NCBI GenBank assembly: GCA_033002965.1
Contig: JAURVB010013532.1
Span: forward strand, 17,105 to 81,104
Direction: 5' to 3'
Origin: Piper betle
Lineage: Eukaryota; Streptophyta; Magnoliopsida; Piperales; Piperaceae
DNA: 64,000 nt
This document shows, piece by piece, positions 55,554 to 64,000 of the stretch; position 1 is the stretch's first letter, and each line of letters opens with the position of its first letter. Both the position numbers and the translations under genes were made by a program. Below the pieces are notes generated by a model. It ran no database searches. It had not been told where the DNA came from and saw only the letters and a program-made list of their open reading frames with translations.

Positions 55554-57545
55554 GTAAAACCCCTAACTCGAGTTAGGGTTTTATAGTCTAAACCAATCGG
55601 TTCAATTGTTATTTTCAGTCAAGTCAATTTTAGAACACGCGTGCTGAGCCGAGATCGGTCTTGTATTATGAACCATGAGAGTCATGTGTGCCCAAGTTTA
55701 TGATAATTACGTCAATAAGATAACAGCAGAATGAGTTATCAGAACATATGAGAGTTTGCCGAGTTTTCTTTCTTTATTTTTATTTGATTATAAAATTATT
55801 TTTATGCCAAATAATGCATTAGGGCACGTTAAGGGTAGTTTGGGTGGGTTATTAGTTATAAAGTATGTCATTGTAATGTTGGGATGTGTATTATGTTTTA
55901 TGAGATTTTTCCATGTTTTTCTGGATTTTTTAGATTTATTACGAGTTAGTATTATTTTTCTCTAGTTGGATCGAGTCAAGTTTTAATTATGAGATGACCA
56001 CTCATGTTTCTCGCCAACCACTCAAGTTTCTCCCCAACTACTCATTTTTCACCCAACCACTCATTTTCTTCGCCCAACACCTTATGAGATGATTCGTGAC
56101 CTTCTTCTTGACCACCCATTTTCTCCCCCAATACCTATTTATTCCGAACCTTTAAAGCCGTCACCATCCAGCCGCACCATCCTCCTCACCAGTAAAACCA
56201 CAAAAAAAAATATTATGTTATTTTATTTAGGGTTTTATAAATCTTAAAATAAACCATAAAAATATTTAATTAAATAAATTCTTAATAATTAATATCATTT
56301 ATAAACCATTCGTATATACTTAATAATAAGTTTTTGACTTTTCATTATCACACAAATGATATAGTAATGAGTGATTACGTTCTTTTCTACAAAATTTAAT
56401 GTAATGACTTCTTAAATTCCACACATATTAATAATATTTAATATAATGACTTCTTGAATTCCACTCATATTATTCTATATAAAGGAGAGTTCTATTGTTA
56501 CATTAAACATCCTCTCGATAGCTTGTGAGCACATTTGACTTTAGAGAAATTACATTCATATTCAGATCATGTGTTGTAGTTGCAGATACCTCATCACAAT
56601 TCCAGGTTTGTATATTTATTTAAAATATTGTATTTTCCCTTGTGGACAACTTGGTCGGCCTAAGCCAAATTCGACCACCATGCACCAAGTGCAACTAGGG
56701 TCAAGGAATTGACTCAGTCCAGCACAGCCTAGGCCATTCATAATTAAATAATGGACAGGATGGATTGACCCATCAGCCAATAAATTGGACATGGCTGATT
56801 GGACTCGCCAGCCAATTACAAACATAGTGGATTGGACTCACCAGCCGATAATGGACATGGCAGTTTGGACTCGCCAGCCGATAATGGACATGATGGACTG
56901 ATCCATCAGCCAATAAATTGGACATGGCAGATTGGACTCGCCAGCCAATTACGAACATGGTGGATTGATCCATCAGTCAATAGATGGACATGGTGGATTG
57001 ACCCATCAGCCAACAAATGGACATGGAGGATTGGACTCACTAGCCGATAACGAACATGGCGGATTGGACTCGCCAGCTAGTAATGGACATGATGGACTAG
57101 CCCATCAGCCAATAGAAGGACATGGTGGACTGACCCATCAGCCAACTAATGGACATGGTGGACTAAATCATCAGCTAATAAATGGACATGTTGGAATGGT
57201 CACAACAACCACTATTATAGATAATGATAGGGAGTTTATGGACTTGTTTTATTTAAGTATATGGCTTAGTGTTTTTATCACTAATGCGAAATTGCCTCCG
57301 TAGGTATGAGCATGGAAGGATGGGTAGAGTCGGGACAGCTAGAGGACTCTATTATTGACTATTCTTTTCTCGAGATTCTTTGCGTGGAAATGGGATGTTG
57401 TGGATTTATTCTGAGCATTTATATAGTAAATTTATTGTTGTGGATTTATGAAAAATCTTTAAAATTAATAGAAAATTAATTTATGAAACATTTAGTTTCA
57501 TATAGTAACACTTGGCTCGTGACTTGGAACGGGCGGGTCGTTACA
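55554..57545 (+). mobile_element. Tekay-like LTR type D (plus), U3 not recognised
   Basis: Contains the GTTTGGGTGGGTTATTAGTT block (also inside the hAT-like element), ATCGAGTCAAGTTTTAATTA near 55971, an A+T-rich middle, backbone at 56660-56720, the type D array (56745-57185), hairpin GCGAAATTGCCTCCGT (57285-57300) and a perfect end GGGCGGGTCGTTACA at 57545. No PBS follows. The left limit is uncertain; a telomere-like palindrome lies at 55555-55583. Confidence 0.6.
56745..57185 (+). repeat. Type D tandem array, hairpin-forming
   Basis: About twelve units of 33-37 bp with the two stem types described for 11226-11576, including TGATGGACTGATCCATCA and GGCGGATTGGACTCGCC. The repeat-derived frames here (56799-57303) contain motifs such as GHGGL and are not genes. 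Confidence 0.85.
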
Positions 57546-57944
57546 TCACCCAACTCCCTTCTCCTTTTTTTCCTTCCCTCTTCCCCACAATCCTCACCCA
57601 AGCTGGCCACAACCTTGTCACCATCGCCGCGTGACTTGAGATTAGGTATAGAAATTTATCCGATTTTATTTGATAATGAATTGTTTTATAATTTTATTGT
57701 GATGCAAATGGTATGATTGTAAATAGGTGTTGGTTCAATTTAAATGCATGTAACAAATGATAATAGTGAAGTTGTGCTTGAATTTAAATACATGTAAATA
57801 GATGTTGTCTTGTATGGATTGATGAGGAGTGTAGCATTCATGCATTTACTCGGCGTTAGTATTTAACCTTGTTGTGTAGGTACGAAGTAGAAGCTCACCA
57901 CCTAGGTGCGAGGGCATGCTCGGAGCTTCTATTAAGTCCGTTTA
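57546..57944 (+). mobile_element. LARD-type LTR fragment
   Basis: A short CT-rich leader, a donor-like AGATTAGGTATAG site near 57640, A+T-rich sequence, then CGGCGTTAGTATTTAACC and GTGTAGGTACGAAGTAG near 57865-57890, matching 60205-60245. Cut at 57944 by LTR type C. Confidence 0.6.
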
Positions 57945-58068
57945 TGTAACGACCTGTCCAAACTGGATGGGGTTTTACTTAAAAATATAGGTAATGTAGA
58001 TATAACATTCCAGAACATGAATTGAAATATAGCAAATATGTCTCGCAACATATAATATGAATCATAAC

Positions 58069-58461
58069 TGTGAGATCCCTCAACTTAGTCCCACATCTAA
58101 TGCCTACTCGGAGAAGATCCTGTTTATAAGTGGGAATGGACTATAGATCTTTAACTTCCGGGGTACCCATTTTAAAGAAATGACTTAGCCCATTACGTTG
58201 CACTTTGGCTAGGCTGTGCTGGTCACCGGCCAAAAAGGACGTGGCCTGGGGCTAGCAATGGGCCAAGAATAGGCATTTCGGGGACGAAATTTCCTAAGGT
58301 GGGTGGATTGTGAGATCCCTCAACTTAGTCCCACTCTAATACCCACTGGGAGAAGATCATGTTTATAAGTGGGAATGGACTATAGATCTTTAACTTCCGG
58401 GGTACCCATTTTAAAGAAATGACTTAGCCCGTTACGTTGCACTTTGGGCTGGGTCGTTACA
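58069..58461 (+). mobile_element. TRIM copy 3 (393 bp), internally deleted
   Basis: LTR1 starts at 58069 but is cut near 58208. LTR2 is complete (58309-58461, ending GGTCGTTACA). The deletion removed the LTR1 end, the PBS and part of the interior, joining CACTTTGG to CTAGGCTG. A perfect 5 bp target duplication, ATAAC, flanks it (58064-58068 and 58462-58466). The empty site ATCATAACAATAAATC is preserved in the LTR at 7855, proving a clean insertion. Confidence 0.92.
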
Positions 58462-58774
58462 ATAACAATAAATCATGTTCTCTAAAATATAAAATAACTG
58501 TACCATAGTCTCGGATGGTTTCCAATAGCCACATTTATAACAAAAGAGAATAATAAGGAAGCCCAATTTTTATTATTGATTCACCATACCTAGTTCGGTA
58601 AAAGAACCACAACCACACTTCTATTCTTTAGTCCCCAAAGCTAATCACCTGCGGAGGCAATTCCGCATTAGTGATAAAACAACTAAGCTGCATAATTAAA
58701 TGAAACAAGTCAATATAATCCCTATTATCATTTCACTCGTTATTATTATTATTATTACACAAGCAAAGAGTAAT

Positions 58775-59630
58775 TATCCGTCAGGTAATTCTAAGATTAG
58801 TAACTTGTCTCTCAGGTCATTCTGAGATTAGTAAAAGTCGACTCCCAACTCATTCTGAGATTACAAAACGTCTCCCAGCTTACTTGAGATTAGGTGGTCT
58901 CCCAAAGTCATGGTCTCCCAGTTCATTCTTAAAGTAGAAATCGTCTCCCAGCTCGTTCTGAGATTAGGTGGTCTCCCAATTCAATTCGGGATTAGTCATG
59001 GTCGCCCAATTCATTTTGAGGTTAGTCATGGTCTCCCAGTTCATTCTGGGATTAGAACATTGTCTCCCATCTCATTTTGAGATTAGGTGGTCTCCCAATT
59101 CATTTTGAGATTAGTCATGGTCTCCCAGTTCATCCTGAGATTAGAAAATTGTCTCCTAGCTCATTCTAAGATTAGGTGGTCCCCCAATTTATTTTGAGGT
59201 TAGTTATGGTCTCCAAGTTCATTATGAGATAAGAAAATTGTCTCCTAGCTCATTCTGAGATTAGGTGGTCCCCCATTTTATTTTGAGGTAAGCCATGGTC
59301 TCCCAGTTCATTCTGAGATTAGAAAATTGTCTCCTAGCTCATTCTAAGATTAGGTGGTCCCCCAATTCATTTTGAGGTAGTCATGGTCTCCCAGTTAATT
59401 CTAAGATTAGAAATTTGTCCCCCAACTCATTCTTAGATTAAGTGGTCCCCAATTTATTTTGAGGTTAGTGGTGGTCTCCCAGTTCATGCTGATATTAGAA
59501 AGTTGTCTCCGAACTCATTCTGAGATTAGGTGGTCCCCAATTCATTTTGAGGTTAGTCATGGTCTCCCTGTTCATTCTGAGATTAGAACATTGTTTCTGA
59601 GTTCATTTTCAGATTAGGTGCCGACAAAGG
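58775..59630 (-). repeat. Type C minisatellite (largest array)
   Basis: About 28 units of 29-31 bp with core CATTCTGAGATTAG, bounded by TCAGGTAATTCTAAGATTAG at one end and GGTGCCGACAAAGGC at the other. Confidence 0.9.
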
Positions 59631-60192
59631 CTACCAGTTTGGAAAAAAAAATACACAATTTCGTATAATTATACCAATTGGGGAAAATAAAACATTTCAA
59701 ATAATTATACGGACAATATAACATTTTAATTAATTGTAAGCACACACATAGTAATTTTAATGGTGCGGCCTCGTGTTGGACTGAGTCAATTCCTTGACCC
59801 CGATTCCGTTGCAGTGCATGGTGGTCGAATATGGGCTCAGGCCGACCAGAGCTTCCGACAAGAGAAAGAACAACATTTTAAATGATTACACAGACAATAC
59901 AACATTTCAATTAATTACAAGCACAGGTTCGTCCTTCTCCTCCAACCATTATCTTGGCACCTAATTGAACCACCATCTAAACATCCCAACAAAGCATCAA
60001 CAGAAGATAAAATCAGCAAGCAAGGATGCCTCATGTGCGAGATTTACAGCAGCAATCCAAGACACCGTCCTGCACCAAACCAGGCATGTTCCTCTTCTCC
60101 CAGCCTCAAGGCCCCTCCTTTCTTGCACCTTGCTCCAATTCAGATGTTCCACGACCTGAGGTCGGCCTCAAAGTAGTAAGGATCAGCCATCA

Positions 60193-61633
60193 TTTAGTTA
60201 GCGGGCGTTAGTATTTAGTTTTGATGTGTAGGTACGAAGTAGGAGCTCGCCGCCTAGGCGCGATGACACGTTGGAGCTTCTACCAGGTCCGTTTAGGACT
60301 CGTCTCTGATTTACTCTTTCTATTGTATGTTTAATTATTGCCTGCAGGACGGGTTAAGTGGCGTTTTATCGGATCCCACTTAACTCGGGCCATTTAACCG
60401 AACATTTTCCGGATTAATAACCCCTCGAGGATGAGATCCCTCGAGGTTGATTTCGAAAACATGATCCACCAAAAGTTGCCTTCGGGCCTATTATATAAAT
60501 CCCTACCCGGCCCTATATATGTGTAGTTTTCGCGTTTTTAGTGAGACGAGAGACGGAGAAATCGACTGCACGTACCATGCAGAGGATGCCGTGACAGTCA
60601 AAGCGGGCTCTGGATTAGTGCCAGCGGACTGTTCCATTCCCGAGGGATCCTGACAACTCCGCGTTTGAGTTCCTCGCACCCGGAGAACGTGGAGGTTTAC
60701 GGGTATTGTTTAGTACAGCGCATGTCCAGACTTGTGGTTCAAAGGGTACTAAAGGCGACTGCCTGAGAGTACTCGGCCTTCGTGCTCAAGGCCAGGAGAA
60801 ATATGGAGGTAAGGAGAGGGCTTAGGATAAAGTTTCATGAGAAGTACTAAAGAAAGAAGTGCCGAGAGCAGCACAGTACTAGCAGCAGATCAGTAAGTTC
60901 GGGATGCTACCGGGTCTGCAGCCCAGTGGCTCCTCAGTAGTGCCCTTCAGAGTGTTCTTGAGGAAGTATATGGTTTTCTTTGATATGAGAGTTTGCTCTC
61001 ATAGCCAGTTTGTTATAGTTATTTTATTTTCCGGACCAGTAACACTTGTTACTGACGTGTTTTTATACTATATGTAGGTAATAATCACGAGTTGGAGGAG
61101 CCAGCTTGGACGGAGGAGCAATGAGGTCTTGTACACACACACATATTAGATTTTGAATGTTTAATATTGTATTATTATGTTATTATATTGTGAATGACAT
61201 GAGTAAATGTTTGAGCATGATGATATGATGTGAATGAAATGCTAAGACACGATAATAGAATGCAAAATATGATCAGAGTTGAGCAGCGGAAGTGTAGTGG
61301 GTTGAGACCCGAGCTTCAGAATGAATACGTTGTAAATGAGATGTTGTGTGATTGTTAATGCATGCTGATATATTTGTATATATATTATTTTGACAGGGTG
61401 GGCCCATAATTGCACTTTTAGGGGAGACCCTGTTAGTTTTACTTCAGAATTTTCATCGATTTTGCTCGTAATTGTGATGGTGTGAAATTTAATTTGTATG
61501 GCATTCATGTAGTACCATGTTAGGATTTTGTGCATGCATTCATTCATGACAGATCGTATCTTCATCTTAAGACGCCGAGGCCTGTAACATGCCGGTTTGG
61601 TTCACGAGTGTGAACCGGATTTGGGGTGTTACA
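60193..61633 (+). mobile_element. LARD LTR (5' LTR, truncated)
   Basis: Joins LTR C leader at 60192 and runs to GGGGTGTTACA at 61633, followed by a PBS. It contains GTGTAGGTACGAAGTAGGAG (60227), the GATGAGATCCCTCGAGG block (60431), the CAGTAACACTTGTTACTG palindrome (61040) and the transition to the 3' end. Its start, including any U3 and TATA box, is missing. Confidence 0.7.
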
Positions 61634-61637
61634 ACAT

Positions 61638-61650
61638 TGGTATCAGAGCC
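61638..61650 (+). other. tRNA-iMet primer-binding site of the LARD (plus)
   Basis: TGGTATCAGAGCC, four bases after the LTR end at 61633. A perfect match, the same arrangement as at 4267-4284 in inverted orientation. Confidence 0.92.
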
Positions 61651-62565
61651 ACTCTCGGCCGATTAAGATGTATGATACTTTTATAGGTGATGTGTGTGCA
61701 AAGACTGCTCCAAGTCCAGCTGGCAGGTATGTTTCTGTTTATTTTCCTTACATGCAGATTTTTTTATTGATAAGTTGTTTGGATAACAGTGTATTCAGGA
61801 CCTTGTTAGAAGTGTGTGGAATTAGCCTTAGTTAAGCTGACATGCCATATATGCATTGTTATCATAATATCAGATTGCTTGCCTAGTTAAATGTGAGCAG
61901 GGGATGTAGTAGTGCTAGCAGAGGTAGAATGGGAATAGGATCCTATCTTATACCAGATCCAGATGTCAATAGACGTCAGATTCTATGAATCTAGGAATGT
62001 CATGATGGGCTTAGAGACCCACCGAGGCTGTCCATTGCAAAAGAGATTTGGATGTTGACCAGGTGTCCATATTTTGCATGTCACCGCATCAGTCCTGCTT
62101 CCATTGGACGTGGTGTATATAGTGGGAAAGAACTTGAAGTATAGAGATACCAGTAAGTTAGTGGCACATGAGATGGACCGTCGAGTGCCTTAGACAAATC
62201 CCTACAGATGAAGGATGTGGTTATGCCAATAGGGCCATTGAAGTACATGGATCATAGATGAGAGTTTCAGCAGACGGCTTGAGATGGACTACTTCTAGAA
62301 GATAGTGATGAATGAGGATGAGTAGTGAGACTTAGGCTTGGACATAACAAGGAAAAGACCAGGACCACCAGTGCCTACGAGATCAGAGTGGGGTTTAGCA
62401 TAGGTTGACCATCATATGTGTCAGTATCATGATCCAAACCCCTCTGGATCAGACACGCTTGATTGGACGACCTGAACCGAGCTAATAACAGCCAAGCTAT
62501 GGCAAAGATAGTTGTAGATTTACGATGCATATGAGTAGGATTAGATACTTCTGCTTCTAGGTAGT

Positions 62566-62740
62566 GCACAACTGCCGACCAGAGTGCACAACCGCCGACC
62601 GAGTGCACAACCACCGACCGAGGTGCACAACCGCCGATCGAGGTGCACAACCGCCGACCGAGTTGCACAACCACCGCCCGAGGCGCACAACCGCCGTCCG
62701 AGATTCACTACCACTGACCGCAGACGCACTACCGCCGTCC
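62566..62740 (+). repeat. LARD minisatellite, left arm
   Basis: About nine units of TGCACAACCGCCGACCGAG, the inverted form of the array at 3112-3301. It is part of the left arm and mirrored at 63105-63270. Confidence 0.9.
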
Positions 62741-63104
62741 GTGTATTGCTCATCCACCGATTGAGTAGAATAGTTAAGGTTTAGTAGGACTAGAGTTTGA
62801 GGAACAAGGAGTAGTTACAGTGAAGTCAGCAGAATAGAAAAGAGTTAGGAAAATTGAGGTTATTTGGATGAGATAGCATAGGATCCGACTTCATAGCTCT
62901 CTCGCAATCATTGTCTTGACCTGAGACGCTTTGAGGTCGGATCGTATGCTGTCTCAGCCAACACCTCAATTTTCCTAACTCTTTTCTATTTTGGCTGACT
63001 TCACTGTAACTACTCCTTGTTCCTCAAACTCTGAGTGCTACTAAGCCTTAACTATTCTACTCAGTCGGTGGATGAGCAATACACGAGTTTGGCGGTGAGA
63101 TGCG

Positions 63105-63270
63105 ATCTGCGGTCAGTGGTATTGAATCTCGGACGGCAGTCGTGTGCCTCGGGCGGTGGTTGTGCAACTCGGTCGGCGGTTGTGCACCTCGATCGGCGGT
63201 TGTGCACCTTCGGTCGGTGGTTGTACACTTGGTCGGCGGTCGTGCACCTCTGCCGGCAGTTGTGCACTAC
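63105..63270 (-). repeat. LARD minisatellite, right arm
   Basis: Mirror image of 62566-62740, with about eight units of CGGTCGGCGGTTGTGCAC and a few differences in unit number and spacing between arms. Confidence 0.9.
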
Positions 63271-64000
63271 CTAGAAGCAGAAGTATCTAATCCTACTCAT
63301 ATGCATCGTAAATCTACAACTATCTTTGCCATAGCTTGGCTGTTGTTAGCTCGGTTCCGGTCGTCCAATCAAGCGTGTCAGATCCAGAGGGGTTTGGATC
63401 ATGATACTGACACAGATGATGCTCAACCTATGCTAAACCCCACTCTGATCCTCGGAGGCACTGGTGGTCCTGGTCTTTTCCTTTGTTATGTCCAAGCCTA
63501 GAGTCTCACTACTCATCCTCATTCATCACTATCTTCTAGAAGTAGTCCATCTCAAGCCGTCTGCTGAAACTCTCATCCATGATCCATGTACTTCAATGGC
63601 CCTATTGGCATAGCCACATCCTTCATCTGTAGGGATTTGTCTAAGGCACTCAGCGGTCCATCCTCATGTGCCACTAACTTACTGGTGTCTCTATACTTCA
63701 AGTTCTTTCCCACTATATACACCACGTCCAATGGAAAGCAGGACTAATGTGGTGACATGCAAAATATGGACACCTGGTCAACACCCAAATCTCTTTTGCA
63801 ATGGACAGCCTCGGTGGGTCTCTAAGCCCATCATGAACATTCCTAGGTTCATAGAATCTGACGTCTATTGACATCTGGATCTGGTATAGCATAGGATCCC
63901 TATTCCCATTCTACACTCTGCTAGCACTACTACATCCCCTGCTCACATTTAACTAGGCAAGCAATCTGATAGTATGATAACAATGCATATATGGCATGTC

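Larger units (their letters stand above)
57945..60192 (-). mobile_element. Tekay-like LTR type C (minus), carrying a TRIM
   Basis: Starts TGTAACGACCTGTCC at 57945. It contains TRIM copy 3, the slot hairpin (58651-58666), type C minisatellite (58775-59630), backbone (59760-59860) and part of the leader block (59935-60190). The A+T-rich middle between backbone and leader is deleted, and U3 is missing at 60192, where LARD LTR begins. Confidence 0.7.
61651..64000 (+). mobile_element. LARD internal region, folded into a large inverted repeat
   Basis: 61651-61838 is the single-copy start of the interior, matching 4266-4090 inverted. From 61839 the interior is a long inverted repeat reaching the window end. 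As in the 1.2-4.3 kb copy there is no gag or pol motif. The frames at 62375-62784 and 63035-63501 are translations of the minisatellite and its flanks on the two arms. Confidence 0.65.
61839..64000. repeat. Near-perfect inverted repeat, arms about 1.06 kb, 38 bp spacer
   Basis: Left arm 61839-62893, right arm 62932-64000. The outermost bases GACATGCCATATATGCATTG (61839) and their reverse complement at 63981-64000 pair. Innermost, CGACTTCA (62886-62893) pairs with TGAGGTCG (62932-62939). Sampled identity is about 95 percent. Both arms contain the 19-20 bp minisatellite. The repeat may continue past the window. Confidence 0.9.

Noticed and set aside
56799..57303. Repetitive frames with GHGGL-type repeats
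   Set aside because: Translation of the type D array; the hairpin structure explains the regularity better than coding.
62375..63501. Frames over the LARD minisatellite
   Set aside because: The 19-20 bp period shifts frame, and mirrored frames appear on both arms of the inverted repeat. No gag or pol similarity.

Overview
The window is plant nuclear DNA made almost entirely of nested retrotransposons. I find no host protein-coding gene, rRNA, tRNA or CRISPR array. The evidence for a plant is: Ty3/gypsy pol remnants of two plant lineages, a Tekay/Del-like chromovirus with a degenerate chromodomain-type C terminus and an Athila/Tat-like element; primer-binding sites complementary to plant initiator-Met tRNA (TGGTATCAGAGC); TRIM miniature LTR elements; hAT-type DNA-transposon ends; and A+T-rich LTRs with TATA boxes. 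Density and nesting suggest pericentromeric heterochromatin of an angiosperm. The species cannot be read from the sequence.

Layout. 1-1222: end of an Athila-like element and its LTR. 1223-6700: a minus-strand non-coding large retrotransposon derivative (LARD). 6700-9055: a collapsed Tekay-like element (LTR, 176 bp, LTR). 9056-11958: a full-length 2.9 kb plus-strand LTR. 12068-15095: Tekay-like copy A (minus). 15096-24255: Tekay-like copy B (minus), whose left LTR is split by a 2.7 kb solo LTR at 15639-18381. 24256-33149: an Athila-like element in pieces (LTR end, gag, pol) interrupted by LTR and LARD debris at 25485-29170. 33150-39539: the best preserved Tekay-like copy, lacking protease and RT. 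39545-42985: a decayed plus-strand Ty3/gypsy copy hit by two TRIMs. 42986-44870: a diverged LARD-type LTR carrying an inverted-repeat insert. 44870-54640: plus-strand Tekay-like LTR, gag and pol debris containing a hAT-like element and a GC-rich insert. 54641-55553: unassigned. 55554-60192: LTRs D and C plus a LARD fragment and a third TRIM. 60193-64000: LARD LTR, PBS and an internal region folded into an inverted repeat of about 1.06 kb per arm.

The most unusual signal is in the Tekay-like LTRs. Copies share one backbone, but one slot is filled by three unrelated tandem arrays (called A, C and D here) or by non-repetitive sequence (E). The arrays encode short hairpins, and array D shows compensatory base changes. 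A short hairpin next to the slot also varies in a compensated way. Other notable items are an LTR-leader ORF starting MADGC, TRIMs that share their ends and 3' motif with the Tekay-like family, and two Tekay copies sharing one internal deletion junction, which implies propagation of deleted, non-autonomous elements.

All family assignments come from reading motifs by eye. Boundaries given to the base rest on visible TG/CA ends, primer sites or target duplications. The others are approximate and say so.
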